NCBI RefSeq assembly: GCF_003046545.1
Contig: NZ_QAAA01000006.1
Coordinates: 1 to 64,000 of the forward strand
Reading direction: 5' to 3'
DNA length: 64,000 bases
DNA from: Rhodovulum imhoffii
GTDB taxonomy: Bacteria > Pseudomonadota > Alphaproteobacteria > Rhodobacterales > Rhodobacteraceae
This document shows, piece after piece, positions 35,284-44,436 of the stretch. Below the pieces are notes generated by a model. The model made no database searches. It saw only the letters and a program-made list of their open reading frames with translations, and had not been told where the DNA came from. A program made the position numbers and the translations under genes. Within the stretch, counting starts at the first letter, position 1; each line of letters begins with the position of its first letter.

Positions 35284-35994
35284 CTAAACCCGCCGGAAAG
35301 TCAGGTAATGGGGCGGGCGGCCCTCACGCAGGGCTTTCTGTTCGTAACGGGTCGAAATCCAGTCCGGCCACGGGGCGCGCCAGTCTTCCGGACGCTCGGC
35401 CAGCCACTCGAACCCGTGGCGGGGCACTTGCTCCAGTGTCTGGCGCACATAATCGGGGATATCGGTGGCCACGCGCAGACTCGCACCAGGCTTCATCACA
35501 CGGGCGAGTGGCTCCAGATACCCGGGCGTCACGAACCGGCGGCGGTGGTGTTTCTTCTTGGGCCACGGGTCGGGATACAACAGGAACGCCCGCGACAGGC
35601 AGGCTTCGGGCAGAACGTCGAAGAGATCCCGCACATCGCCGGGATGGATGGCGACATTCCCCACACCGGCCTGGCGCAGCTTCCCCAACAGCATGGCGAC
35701 ACCGTTGATGAACGGCTCACACCCGATGATCCCGACCTGCGGGTTTTGCCCCGCCTGATGGACCATGTGCTCCCCCCCGCCGAAACCGACCTCCAGCCAG
35801 ACGTCGCGCCCACCGAAAAGCCCCGCAAGGTCGAGCGGGTCGCGCCCGGGGTTGTCTTCCCACGATACCGCGCCAGGGGAGAGCGCCGCGAGATCCTCTT
35901 CCAGGTAGCCACGCTGACTGTCGCGCAGGGTCTTGCCGGAGCGGCGGCCATAGAAATTGCGCCAGGGCGCGGCGGGGTGTTTCTTGTCTGTCAT
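35284..35994 (-). CDS. trmB: tRNA (guanine-N7)-methyltransferase
   Basis: SAM-dependent enzyme making m7G46 in tRNA; 236 residues. SAM motif EVGFGGGEHM near 85-95, GCEPFINGV, the catalytic Asp in LLYPDPWPKKKHHRRRF (family signature PDPWPKxRHxKRR), and a C-terminal TRYEQKALREGRP with the tRNA-binding T-x-Y-E motif. It lies 51 bases upstream of the amidohydrolase gene and just after the metK terminator, so it probably has its own promoter. Confidence 0.96.
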   Translation of the reverse strand: MTDKKHPAAPWRNFYGRRSGKTLRDSQRGYLEEDLAALSPGAVSWEDNPGRDPLDLAGLFGGRDVWLEVGFGGGEHMVHQAGQNPQVGIIGCEPFINGVAMLLGKLRQAGVGNVAIHPGDVRDLFDVLPEACLSRAFLLYPDPWPKKKHHRRRFVTPGYLEPLARVMKPGASLRVATDIPDYVRQTLEQVPRHGFEWLAERPEDWRAPWPDWISTRYEQKALREGRPPHYLTFRRV

Positions 35995-36006
35995 GCGGGT
36001 CCACGC

Positions 36007-36035
36007 AAAAAGGGGCGGGCGTTTCGACCCACCCC
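36007..36035 (-). terminator. Intrinsic terminator after metK
   Basis: A 9-bp stem with two G-U wobbles (36012-36020 with 36027-36035, 6-base loop) is followed on the minus strand by UUUUU. It lies about 34 bases past the metK stop. Confidence 0.85.
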
Positions 36036-36069
36036 CTATCGTGTCACGTTACGCCGGGCAATGCGCGGT

Positions 36070-37224
36070 TTACCCGATCACCGATTTCAGGGCCTCGACC
36101 AGGTCGGTGCGTTCCCAACTGAACCCGCCATCGACCTCGGGCGCACGGCCGAAATGCCCATAGGCTGCGGTGCGCTGGTAGATCGGACGGTTAAGCTGCA
36201 GATGGTCGCGAATCCCGCGGGGGGTCAGATCCATCACCTCGGCCACGGCCTTTTCGATGACCTCTTCGCTGACTTCGCCGGTACCGTAGGTTTCGGCATA
36301 AATCGACAGCGGCTTGGCCACGCCGATGGCATAGGACAGCTGGATCACACAGCGATGGGCCAGCCCGGCGGCCACCACGTTCTTGGCCAGATAGCGGGCC
36401 GCATAAGCGGCAGAACGGTCGACTTTCGTCGGGTCCTTGCCCGAAAACGCACCACCGCCATGGGGCGCGGCCCCGCCATAGGTATCGACAATGATCTTGC
36501 GCCCGGTCAGGCCGGCATCGCCATCGGGGCCGCCGATCACGAAGGTGCCCGTGGGGTTGACCCACCATTCGGTAGCCTTCGTCAGCCAGCCTTCGGGCAG
36601 CACTTCCCGGATATAGGGTTCCACGATGGCGCGGATATCGTCGGAGGTCTGGTTCTCGCTGGCGTGCTGGGTCGACAGCACCAGCTGGGTCACCTCAACG
36701 GGTTTGCCGTCCTCGTAACGCAGCGAAAGCTGGGACTTGGCGTCAGGGCCCAGATCGGGTGCAGCCCCGGATTTGCGCACCTCGGCGAGGCGACGCAAGA
36801 TCGCGTGGGAATAGTGGATCGGCGCGGGCATCAGGGCATCGGTCTCTTCAACCGCATAGCCGAACATGATCCCCTGGTCGCCCGCACCCTCCTTGTCAAC
36901 GCCCTGTGCGATATGGGCGGACTGGGCATGAAGGTAACTGTCCACCTTCATGTTGGCCCAGTGAAAGCCCTCCTGCTCATAGCCGATGTCGCGTACACAT
37001 TCGCGGGCAATCTCCTCGACCCGCTGGATGACTTCGCCGGGGCCGCGCACCTCGCCGCCGATCACGACGCGGTCGGTCGTGGCGAAGGTCTCACACGCAA
37101 CGCGGGACTGGGGGTCCGCCGCCAAGAAGGCATCGAGAACGGCATCCGAAATGCGATCGCAAACCTTGTCCGGGTGCCCCTCCGAGACGGATTCGGAGGT
37201 AAAGATATAGTTCTTACGAGTCAT
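36070..37224 (-). CDS. metK: S-adenosylmethionine synthetase
   Basis: Makes S-adenosylmethionine from methionine and ATP; 384 residues, cytoplasmic tetramer. Motifs [15 protein letters not shown] (13-27), [33 protein letters not shown] and [23 protein letters not shown]. The SD GGAG at 37233-37236 with eight bases of spacing is part of the SAM/SAH riboswitch just upstream, which puts translation under feedback control by its product. Flanked by its own promoter and a strong terminator, so monocistronic although it lies downstream of lnt. Confidence 0.98.
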   Translation of the reverse strand: MTRKNYIFTSESVSEGHPDKVCDRISDAVLDAFLAADPQSRVACETFATTDRVVIGGEVRGPGEVIQRVEEIARECVRDIGYEQEGFHWANMKVDSYLHAQSAHIAQGVDKEGAGDQGIMFGYAVEETDALMPAPIHYSHAILRRLAEVRKSGAAPDLGPDAKSQLSLRYEDGKPVEVTQLVLSTQHASENQTSDDIRAIVEPYIREVLPEGWLTKATEWWVNPTGTFVIGGPDGDAGLTGRKIIVDTYGGAAPHGGGAFSGKDPTKVDRSAAYAARYLAKNVVAAGLAHRCVIQLSYAIGVAKPLSIYAETYGTGEVSEEVIEKAVAEVMDLTPRGIRDHLQLNRPIYQRTAAYGHFGRAPEVDGGFSWERTDLVEALKSVIG

Positions 37225-37230
37225 TGGAAG

Positions 37231-37276
37231 TGCTCCATTAGGTTATCCCCATCACGCCAGGAAGCCGTTGTGACGG
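37231..37276 (-). promoter_or_regulatory. SAM/SAH riboswitch controlling metK
   Basis: The minus-strand sequence matches the compact SAM/SAH riboswitch. The helix P1 is formed by CCGTCAC (37270-37276) and GTGATGG (37249-37255). The 14-base loop AACGGCTTCCTGGC lies between, with its GGCTTCC pairing in a pseudoknot with the downstream TGGAGCA (37231-37237). That last segment contains the metK SD. Ligand binding stabilises the pseudoknot and blocks translation. The loop and the ATGGAGCA end are nearly identical to the structurally studied env9b representative as I remember it. Confidence 0.95.
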
Positions 37277-37288
37277 TTCGATCCCACC

Positions 37289-37317
37289 CGCTTACGCCCA
37301 CGGCCACAAGGGGTCAA
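37289..37317 (-). promoter_or_regulatory. Probable metK promoter
   Basis: On the minus strand TTGACC (37312-37317) and TAAGCG (37289-37294) are separated by 17 bases. Transcription would start a few bases before the riboswitch. The -35 is near consensus, the -10 is weak. It begins only four bases past the lnt stop codon. Confidence 0.5.
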
Positions 37318-37320
37318 CGT

Positions 37321-38808
37321 CTATTTCTGCCGGCGCGCTGCGGCGAAAAGGGCAAAAAGGAGGAAAAAGGCAAACACGGCGGGCCAGTCGCCCCCACGCG
37401 CATAAGGCGTGGGCGGCAGCGCGCCGGGCAAACCCGCATCCAGGGCACCGGCCGTATTCAGCGGCAGGCTGTCCAGCACCCGGCCGCGCGCATCGATCAC
37501 CGCGGAAACGCCGGTATTGGCCACACGCACCAACGGCAGCCCACGCTCCACCGCGCGCAGCCGCGCCTGTGCGAGATGCTGATATGGCCCCGTCAGGCGG
37601 CCGAACCAAGCGTCATTCGTAATCTGAACCACCCAGTCCGGACGACCGCCCGGCGCGCGCAAATCTTCGGGAAACACAGCCTCATAGCAAATCAGCGGCA
37701 CCACCCGCCCCGCTGGCCCAAGATCCAGCAGGCGTGGCCCCGGACCGGGAGTGTACCCATAGGCATCCCGCGCGGCCAGGCCCTTCAGCCCGATCGCTCC
37801 CAGCACCCCGCCGAAAGGCAGATATTCTCCGAACGGCACAAGATGGTGCTTGTCATAGAGGTGGCTGACCCGTCCCTGTGCGTCGATAACGGCGAGACTG
37901 TTGTAAACGCCCTGCCTGTCGCGCCGCTGGGCCCCGAACATCACCGGACCCCCGCCCGCAGCATCCGCCATCATTCCCATCACGTCATCGGCATGGTTCA
38001 GTAGGTAAGGCACAGAAGTTTCGGGCCAGATGACAATATCCGGCGCCGGGTCGGCGGGCCGGGCAGTCGCATCCATCAGCCGCTCGAAGAAAACCGGAAC
38101 CATGTCCGGACGCCATTTCAGGTGCTGCGCGGCGTTGGGCTGTACCAGCCGCACAACGACCGGCGTGTCCGCGGGCATGGGTTGGGCAAGACGGAACATT
38201 CCCCCCCCCCACGCCGCGGCCAGCAGGGCCGCCGCCAGCCCCACCCCCCGCCAGCGCGCCATGGCAGGCAGTGCCGCGATCGACACCGCCAGAAGGCTCA
38301 GGCCATGTGGCCCGGTCAGCGCCGCAAGCTGCATCACCGGCGTGCCGATCCACACATGGCCGACAAGAGCCCAGGGGAACCCCGTCAACACATGGCTGCG
38401 CGCCAGTTCCGCAAAGGCCAGCGTCACCGCGAAGGCCAGCGCCCTGCTTTGCCGCCCCCGGCCCAGCCAATGGGCCAGCGCGCCCGCCGCCCCCCAGAAA
38501 AGCGCCAGCCCCCCGGCCAGCAACAGCAACGCGAAGGGCGCCATCCAGCCGTGACGGGCAATGTCCACGAGAAACGGCTCCACAATCCAGTTCACCGCCC
38601 CGGCGAAATATCCCGCGCCCGCCGCCCAGGCCCGGCCCGCCGCCTGCTGCCATGTCCCCCGCGCCACCAGCGCGATACACCCTGCCAACGCCAGTAGCGT
38701 CAGCGGCCACCAGCCCAGCGGGGCCTGCCCGCTTGCGGCCAACACCCCCAGCCCGAAGGCCGCGAAACCGAACCGCCGGGCAGAAAGGCGACCCAAAAGC
38801 GATGTCAT
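37321..38808 (-). CDS. lnt: Apolipoprotein N-acyltransferase
   Basis: Inner-membrane enzyme adding the third acyl chain to lipoproteins; 495 residues. About six to eight N-terminal membrane segments (15-210) precede a periplasmic nitrilase-fold domain. The catalytic residues are E263 (WPETSVP), K320 (YDKHHLVPFGEYLP), E328 and C374 (PLICYEAVF). A final membrane segment lies at the C-terminus (FAFFLLFALFA). Start ATG at 38808, four bases past the corC stop, in the conserved order phoH-ybeY-corC-lnt. Confidence 0.96.
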   Translation of the reverse strand: MTSLLGRLSARRFGFAAFGLGVLAASGQAPLGWWPLTLLALAGCIALVARGTWQQAAGRAWAAGAGYFAGAVNWIVEPFLVDIARHGWMAPFALLLLAGGLALFWGAAGALAHWLGRGRQSRALAFAVTLAFAELARSHVLTGFPWALVGHVWIGTPVMQLAALTGPHGLSLLAVSIAALPAMARWRGVGLAAALLAAAWGGGMFRLAQPMPADTPVVVRLVQPNAAQHLKWRPDMVPVFFERLMDATARPADPAPDIVIWPETSVPYLLNHADDVMGMMADAAGGGPVMFGAQRRDRQGVYNSLAVIDAQGRVSHLYDKHHLVPFGEYLPFGGVLGAIGLKGLAARDAYGYTPGPGPRLLDLGPAGRVVPLICYEAVFPEDLRAPGGRPDWVVQITNDAWFGRLTGPYQHLAQARLRAVERGLPLVRVANTGVSAVIDARGRVLDSLPLNTAGALDAGLPGALPPTPYARGGDWPAVFAFFLLFALFAAARRQK

Positions 38809-38812
38809 GACA

Positions 38813-39706
38813 TCAGGCGACCTTGGCGGAGGGCAACCGCACCCGCAAACGTTTGATCCGCCGGGGGTCGGCGTCAACCACCTCAAACTCGGCGCCCGTG
38901 TCATGGGGGATGACTTCGCCCCGCGCAGGCACCCGACCGATCATCATGAAAACCAACCCGCCGATGGTGTCGATCTCTTCCTCGTCTTCGGCTTCCGCCA
39001 GCTTGAGACCGATCTCCGCCTCGAACTCATCCAGAGGCGCACGGGATTGCGCAAGGTAGATGCCGGGTTTTTCCTGTACCCAGAACTGGCCTTCGGTCAC
39101 GTCGTGCTCATCCTCGATCTCCCCCACGACCTGCTCGACGAGATCCTCGATCGTCACCAGCCCGTCCACCCCGCCGTATTCGTCGATGACCAGCGCCATG
39201 TGCATCCGCTGGCTCTGCATCTTCTGCAAAAGCACCCCGACCGGCATCGACGGCGGAGCGAACAAGAGCGGGCGGATCATGTCGTCCAGGGAAAAGTCCT
39301 GCGCCTTGCCATTGAAACCGTAACGCAGAGAAAGATCCTTCAGGTGCACCATGCCCAGCGGCGTATCCAGCGTACCGTCATAAACCGGCAGGCGCGTCAT
39401 ACCGCTTTCACGGAACACGCCGACCAGTTCCACCAGTCCGATATCCGCAGGCACGGCGACGATCTCCACCTTCGGGATTGCGACGTCCTCCACCCTCAGG
39501 CTGCTGAAGTTCATCAGGCCCGAAGCAAAAGCCTCCGGTGCAAGATTCGCGGAGAACGATCCCTCCGCATCGTTTTCGGTGGCTTGGGCCCCGGAATCGG
39601 GGCGCACCAGAGACGCGAGCCTGCCGATCAGGCCCCGTCTCTCGGTCTTTTCAGAGCCGTGCGCGCCATGCGCCGCGCAAGACGACCCTTCGGTTTCGTC
39701 ACCCAT
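38813..39706 (-). CDS. corC: CBS-domain hemolysin-type protein (CorC/YbeX)
   Basis: 297-residue soluble protein with a CBS pair (about 70-190: [14 protein letters not shown]-like first repeat, [25 protein letters not shown] at the second) and a C-terminal CorC_HlyC transporter-associated domain (about 205-290). No membrane domain, so it is the short CorC form rather than a CNNM transporter. Linked to Mg2+/Co2+ resistance and to ribosome-related ybeY clusters. The N-terminal ~60 residues are low-complexity. Lies 37 bases after ybeY and four before lnt. Confidence 0.92.
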   Translation of the reverse strand: MGDETEGSSCAAHGAHGSEKTERRGLIGRLASLVRPDSGAQATENDAEGSFSANLAPEAFASGLMNFSSLRVEDVAIPKVEIVAVPADIGLVELVGVFRESGMTRLPVYDGTLDTPLGMVHLKDLSLRYGFNGKAQDFSLDDMIRPLLFAPPSMPVGVLLQKMQSQRMHMALVIDEYGGVDGLVTIEDLVEQVVGEIEDEHDVTEGQFWVQEKPGIYLAQSRAPLDEFEAEIGLKLAEAEDEEEIDTIGGLVFMMIGRVPARGEVIPHDTGAEFEVVDADPRRIKRLRVRLPSAKVA

Positions 39707-39743
39707 CAGTCCTTACCAAATGATCCGGGCCCGAGGCCCGTTA

Positions 39744-40250
39744 TCAGACATATGGGTCAGCGATACCCAGTTTGGCAAGTATTTCCACCTCCAGACGTTC
39801 CATCAGCGCGGCGTCTCCGGGCCGGATGTGGTCATACCCCAACAGGTGCAGGCAGCCATGCACCAGCAGATGGCTCACGTGGTCGGCAAACGGTTTGCCC
39901 TGCGCCTCCGCCTCCCGGGCACAGGTCTCCCAGGCGATGGCAATATCGCCCAACTCACACAGCGGGCCTTCGGGCAGGTCCGGACGCCCGCCATCCGCAC
40001 CCGCCGCGCGTTCCCGGGACGGCCAGGACAGCACGTTCGTCGGCCGGGGCTTTTCCCGGAATTCCGCGTTAAGCGCCGCGATTCTGGAATCGTCACAGCC
40101 CAGCAGGCAAATCTCGACCCCTGCGGGATCGAGGCCCAGATGGTTCAGCGTGGCACGGCAGGCCCTCTCGGCCAGTGCGGGCAGACCGGCCTCCTGCCAG
40201 CGGGGATCTTCGGCAATCGTATCGACAAGATCATCCATCGGCCTTGTCAT
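39744..40250 (-). CDS. ybeY: rRNA maturation endoribonuclease YbeY
   Basis: Zn-dependent single-strand RNase for 16S rRNA 3' end maturation and 70S quality control; 168 residues. The metal motif H-G-C-L-H-L-L-G-Y-D-H (H-x3-H-x5-H) is near 128-138, preceded by SHLLV; the RPTNVLSWPSRE segment near 70-82 matches the family. The gene overlaps the end of phoH by 20 bases (8 if the ATG at 40238 is used). Confidence 0.96.
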   Translation of the reverse strand: MTRPMDDLVDTIAEDPRWQEAGLPALAERACRATLNHLGLDPAGVEICLLGCDDSRIAALNAEFREKPRPTNVLSWPSRERAAGADGGRPDLPEGPLCELGDIAIAWETCAREAEAQGKPFADHVSHLLVHGCLHLLGYDHIRPGDAALMERLEVEILAKLGIADPYV

Positions 40251-41238
40251 AAGCCTGAATGATCCGCGCCACCAGAGGGTGCCGCACGACGTCCCGCGCG
40301 GTAAAGTAGCTGAATGAAATCCCCTCTACCCCCCTGAGCAGCGCCTGCGCATCGGCCAGGCCGCTGGTAACGCCGCGGGGCAGGTCCACCTGGCTGCTAT
40401 CGCCCGTGATCACCATGCGCGACCCCTCCCCCAGCCGGGTCAGGAACATCTTCATCTGCATGCGCGTGGCATTCTGGGCCTCGTCCAGCACGACAAAAGC
40501 GTTCGACAGGGTGCGCCCCCGCATGAAGGCCAGCGGCGCAATCTCGATCTTCTTTTCCTCGATCAGCCTGGTCAGTTGCCGGCCCGGCAGGAAGTCGTGC
40601 AACGCGTCGTAAAGCGGCTGCATGTACGGATCCACCTTGTCCTTCATGTCGCCGGGCAGAAATCCGAGCCGCTCCCCCGCCTCGACGGCAGGACGTGAAA
40701 GGATGATCCGGTCCACCTGCCCACCCGTGAACATGTTGACCGCGGCCGCCACCGCAAGATACGTCTTGCCGGTGCCGGCCGGGCCGATTCCGAAAGCCAG
40801 TTCGTGCCCGAACAGGGCCTGCACATAGGCCTTCTGCGCCTCGGTCCGGGGCTCGACCAGCTTCTTGCGGGTATGAATCTCGATCCGTCCGCGCTGAAAC
40901 ATCTCCAGCTGGTCGCCCGCGCGGGCACCGGTTTCCGGGCTGTCATATAAACGAATGGCCCCGTCGATCTCTCCTGCGGCAACGCTCCTGCCTGCCTCCA
41001 GGCGTCCGTAAAGCTGATTCAGGACCTCTGCCGCACGGGTTCTGGCGGCCTCGTCCCCCAATACCGAAAGCCGGTTGCCCCGGCGCAGGATATGTACCTC
41101 CAGCTGATGCTCGATCTGGGCGAGATTGCGATCAAACTCACCACACAGATCGATCAGAAGGCGATTGTCAGGAAACTCCAACAGCGTTTCCTGAACGCCG
41201 TCGGGCGCGGGCGGGGGGGTCAGTGCGCTGATGCCCAA
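40231..41238 (-). CDS. phoH: PhoH family protein
   Basis: P-loop ATPase of the PhoH/YbeZ type, 335 residues from the proposed start. An N-terminal KH-like RNA-binding part (about 15-80) precedes the ATPase domain with Walker A GPAGTGKT (152-159) and the Walker B VVLDEAQN motif. Start: no ATG is suitable, so a TTG at 41238 with GAGG upstream is proposed because it gives the family N-terminus; a longer frame from 41322 cannot be excluded. In other Proteobacteria miaB precedes phoH; here it does not. Acts with YbeY in rRNA processing (family knowledge). Confidence 0.92.
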   Translation of the reverse strand: MGISALTPPPAPDGVQETLLEFPDNRLLIDLCGEFDRNLAQIEHQLEVHILRRGNRLSVLGDEAARTRAAEVLNQLYGRLEAGRSVAAGEIDGAIRLYDSPETGARAGDQLEMFQRGRIEIHTRKKLVEPRTEAQKAYVQALFGHELAFGIGPAGTGKTYLAVAAAVNMFTGGQVDRIILSRPAVEAGERLGFLPGDMKDKVDPYMQPLYDALHDFLPGRQLTRLIEEKKIEIAPLAFMRGRTLSNAFVVLDEAQNATRMQMKMFLTRLGEGSRMVITGDSSQVDLPRGVTSGLADAQALLRGVEGISFSYFTARDVVRHPLVARIIQAYDKADG

Positions 41239-41355
41239 ATAGAACCTCGTGGGTTGGAGCCTGCACAGATATGGTGCCAAGCGCGACCGTTTGGCGCAAG
41301 CATTGGTTTGGGACTCAGGCAAATTCGGGCAACATCGCGCCGCCCGAGGCCCGGA

Positions 41356-42258
41356 TCAGGCTGTCAGGCCCTCCGGTTCGGGCAGCCCACTGTCCCGGCA
41401 GCAGGCCGTAACCGTATTTGCCAGCAGGCAGGCGATGGTCATCGGCCCCACGCCGCCGGGCACCGGGGTGATCGCACCGGCCACCTCAACCGCAGTTTCA
41501 AAGTCCACATCCCCCACGAGGCGGGTTTTTCCCTCGCCTTTTTCGGGCGCGGGAACTCGGTTGATCCCGACGTCGATCACCGTCGCGCCCGGCTTGATCC
41601 AGCCGCCCGGAATCATCGCCGGCCGCCCGACCGCCGCCACAAGGATGTCCGCCCCGCGGCATACCGCGGGCAGATCCTGCGTGCGGGAATGGGCCACGGT
41701 CACCGTCGCGCTGTCGCGCAGCAAGAGCTGGGCCATCGGTTTGCCGACAATATTGGAACGCCCCACGACCACCGCACGCTTGCCCGACAAGCTGCCGAGC
41801 CGGTCACGCAGCATCATCAGGCATCCCAGAGGCGTGCAGGGCACCATCGCCTTCTGCCCGGTCGCCAGCCGCCCGACATTGAGGATGTGGAACCCGTCCA
41901 CATCCTTCGCGGGATCGATCGCATTGATGACCTTGTCGGCGTCGATATGATCGGGCAGCGGCAGTTGCACAAGGATCCCATGCACCGCGGGGGCAGCGTT
42001 CAGCCGGTCGATCAGGGCCAGAAGCTCGGCCTCGGGCGTATCGGCGGGCAGGCAATGCTCGAACGAGGTCATCCCAACCTCTTTTGTCTGCTTGCCCTTG
42101 TTGCGCACGTAAACCTGGCTTGCCGGGTCTTCCCCGACCAGCACCACGGCAAGACCGGGGGTCAGGCCATGGTCCTGCTTCAGACGGGCCACATGGTCGG
42201 CCACCCTGGCACGGATGTCTGCGGCAAAGATTTTGCCATCAATCAGGATTGCGGTCAT
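41356..42258 (-). CDS. folD: Bifunctional methylene-THF dehydrogenase/methenyl-THF cyclohydrolase
   Basis: Interconverts 5,10-methylene-THF and 10-formyl-THF with NADP; 300 residues. Catalytic Y50 and K54 ([10 protein letters not shown]) fall at the same numbers as in E. coli. NADP motif GRSNIVGKP and the C-terminal PGGVGPMT signature are present. The ATG overlaps the chorismate mutase stop (ATGA at 42255-42258), with AAGGAG upstream. Completes the C1-folate branch with fhs in the same unit. Confidence 0.97.
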   Translation of the reverse strand: MTAILIDGKIFAADIRARVADHVARLKQDHGLTPGLAVVLVGEDPASQVYVRNKGKQTKEVGMTSFEHCLPADTPEAELLALIDRLNAAPAVHGILVQLPLPDHIDADKVINAIDPAKDVDGFHILNVGRLATGQKAMVPCTPLGCLMMLRDRLGSLSGKRAVVVGRSNIVGKPMAQLLLRDSATVTVAHSRTQDLPAVCRGADILVAAVGRPAMIPGGWIKPGATVIDVGINRVPAPEKGEGKTRLVGDVDFETAVEVAGAITPVPGGVGPMTIACLLANTVTACCRDSGLPEPEGLTA

Positions 42259-42563
42259 GTTCGGGTCTCCTTGGCGGCCATGGCCGTCTCTTCGCGGCGG
42301 ATCGACCATTCGATCATCTCACGCCAGAGCGTCTCGGCCAGTTTCTCATCCCACCCTTCAGCGCGGGCACAGGCGCGAACGTTGTCCAGCACCTCGCATA
42401 CGCGCGCCTCGATCCGGGCGGGCAACCGCTCCTTCGGCTTGAGCTCGGCCGCGCGGTCGATATACCCTGCCCGCCGGGCAAGCGCCGCCACGATCTGCCG
42501 GTCCAGCGTGTCGATCTGATGGCGCAGTTCGTCCATGCTCTGGCAGTCTTCTGGGGGGATCAT
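42255..42563 (-). CDS. Chorismate mutase (AroQ type)
   Basis: Small all-helical monofunctional chorismate mutase, 102 residues, converting chorismate to prephenate for Phe/Tyr. The AroQ pattern is visible: [21 protein letters not shown] at the N-terminus with the first active-site Arg, [16 protein letters not shown] in the middle, and [12 protein letters not shown] near the end. ATG at 42563 with GGGGGG upstream. Lies between fhs and folD and overlaps folD, an unexpected place for an aromatic pathway gene. Confidence 0.9.
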   Translation of the reverse strand: MIPPEDCQSMDELRHQIDTLDRQIVAALARRAGYIDRAAELKPKERLPARIEARVCEVLDNVRACARAEGWDEKLAETLWREMIEWSIRREETAMAAKETRT

Positions 42564-42630
42564 GCCCGGCCTCTTGGGTTGTTCTGGCTTGGGGCTGGCA
42601 TAGCGCGCGCAGGCGCGGGCTGCAACGGGG

Positions 42631-44301
42631 CTAGAACAACCCGTCCACCTGGCCGTCCTCATTCACCCCGATCGCCTGCGCCGCAGGCTGGCTGGGCAGG
42701 CCCGGCATCGTCATGATCTCACCGCAGATCGCCACGACGAACCCAGCCCCCGCACAAAGCCGCACTTCGCGGATCGGAACCGAGTGCCCCTCCGGGGCGC
42801 CACGCAAATTCGGATCGGCAGAAAAGGAATATTGCGTTTTGGCCATGCACACCGGCAGGTGACCGAACCCTTCCTCCTCCCACTGCTGCAACCGGGCCCG
42901 AATGCGGGCGTCGGCCAGCACCTCCTCCGCGCGGTAGATCCGGCGGGCAATCGTTTCGATTTTCCCAAACAGCGGCACCTCATCGGGATAAAGCGGAGAG
43001 AACGCCGCCGACTCTCCGGCCAGGTCCACGACCCTGCGGGCCAGCGCCTGTGTCCCCGCGCCGCCCTCGGCCCAATGGGTACAGGGGATCGCCTCTACCC
43101 CGTATTGTGCCGCATAGGCACGCACAGCTTCGATTTCGGCTTCGGTATCGCCGTCAAAATGGTTGATTGCCACGACAACCGGCACGCCAAAACCACGGAG
43201 ATTCTCGATATGGCGGCCCAGATTTGCACAGCCCGCCCGCACCGCCGCGACATCTTCAGCCCCAAGTTCGGCACGGCCGACCCCACCGTTCATCTTCAGT
43301 GCCCGTACCGTCGCCACCAGCACCACCCCATCGGGGGAAAGCCCGCCGATCCGGCACTTGATGTCCATGAACTTCTCCGCCCCGAGATCGGCCCCGAAAC
43401 CGGCCTCCGTCACCACGTAATCGGCCAGCTTCAGCGCCGTGCGCGTGGCGATCAGGGAGTTGCACCCATGGGCGATATTGGCAAACGGCCCGCCATGCAC
43501 GAAAGCCGGGGTGTTTTCCAGCGTCTGCACGAGATTGGGCTGGAACGCATCCTTCAACAGGACAGTCATCGCCCCATCCGCGCCAAGGTCGTGGGCGGTA
43601 ACCGGCCTGCGATCCGACGTATAGCCCACGATGATCGCCCCCAGCCGGCGCTGCAAATCCGCAAGGTCACTGGCCAGACACAAGATCGCCATGACCTCCG
43701 ATGCGACGGTGATGTCAAAGCCCGTCTGACGCGGAAATCCGTTGGCCACCCCGCCCAGAGAGCACACGATATCCCGCAGCGCCCTGTCATTCATGTCCAT
43801 CACCCGCCGCCACGTGATACGGCGCGAATCCAGCCCCAGCGCATTGCCCCAGTAAATGTGGTTGTCGATCAGCGCCGCCAGCAGGTTGTGGGCGCTGGTG
43901 ATGGCATGAAAATCCCCCGTAAAGTGCAGGTTCATCTCTTCCATCGGGACAATCTGCGCCAGCCCGCCGCCGGCGGCTCCGCCCTTCATCCCGAAACACG
44001 GACCAAGGCTTGCCTCCCGGATACAGATGACCGCGCGATGTCCCAGCCGCGCCAGCCCGTCGCCAAGCCCCACGGTCGTGGTCGTCTTGCCCTCGCCCGC
44101 CGGAGTCGGGTTGACTGCCGTCACGAGGATCAGCTTGCCGTCGGGCCGCCCCCCCAGCGATCCGGTAAAAGCTGCGGAAACCTTCGCCTTGTCATTGCCG
44201 TAGGGAATCAGCGCATCCGCCGGAATACCCAGTTTCGCCCCGATCTCCTGGATCGGGCGTTTGCGGGCAGCACGGGCAATCTCGATATCGGTTCGGACCA
44301 T
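42631..44301 (-). CDS. fhs: Formate-tetrahydrofolate ligase
   Basis: ATP-dependent synthesis of 10-formyl-THF from formate; 556 residues, the normal length. P-loop [10 protein letters not shown] (65-74), [13 protein letters not shown], the [20 protein letters not shown] segment, [14 protein letters not shown] and a C-terminal [21 protein letters not shown] precedes the ATG at 44301. First gene of an fhs - chorismate mutase - folD unit. In roseobacters this pathway serves C1 metabolism from methylated compounds (general knowledge). Confidence 0.97.
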   Translation of the reverse strand: MVRTDIEIARAARKRPIQEIGAKLGIPADALIPYGNDKAKVSAAFTGSLGGRPDGKLILVTAVNPTPAGEGKTTTTVGLGDGLARLGHRAVICIREASLGPCFGMKGGAAGGGLAQIVPMEEMNLHFTGDFHAITSAHNLLAALIDNHIYWGNALGLDSRRITWRRVMDMNDRALRDIVCSLGGVANGFPRQTGFDITVASEVMAILCLASDLADLQRRLGAIIVGYTSDRRPVTAHDLGADGAMTVLLKDAFQPNLVQTLENTPAFVHGGPFANIAHGCNSLIATRTALKLADYVVTEAGFGADLGAEKFMDIKCRIGGLSPDGVVLVATVRALKMNGGVGRAELGAEDVAAVRAGCANLGRHIENLRGFGVPVVVAINHFDGDTEAEIEAVRAYAAQYGVEAIPCTHWAEGGAGTQALARRVVDLAGESAAFSPLYPDEVPLFGKIETIARRIYRAEEVLADARIRARLQQWEEEGFGHLPVCMAKTQYSFSADPNLRGAPEGHSVPIREVRLCAGAGFVVAICGEIMTMPGLPSQPAAQAIGVNEDGQVDGLF

Positions 44302-44400
44302 GGGCACCTCTCCTCCGGCAACGCTTGCAAAAGTGATAGCCCAGTCCGACTCGAAGGACAGACCTTAATGCGACGCCCCGTACGCCGCTTACGGCCAAAC

Positions 44401-44429
44401 GGAAACCGCCGCGCAATTCGCGCGGCGGT
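44401..44429 (-). terminator. Intrinsic terminator after ftsH
   Basis: A perfect 10-bp GC stem (44405-44414 with 44420-44429, loop AATTC) lies seven bases past the ftsH stop; the minus strand continues UUUCCGUUU. Confidence 0.75.
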
Positions 44430-44436
44430 ATCGGTA

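Noticed and set aside
41274-41297. 7-bp stem between folD and phoH as a terminator
   Set aside because: It has a G-U pair, a 10-base loop and no U run on the minus strand, so it is too weak to call.
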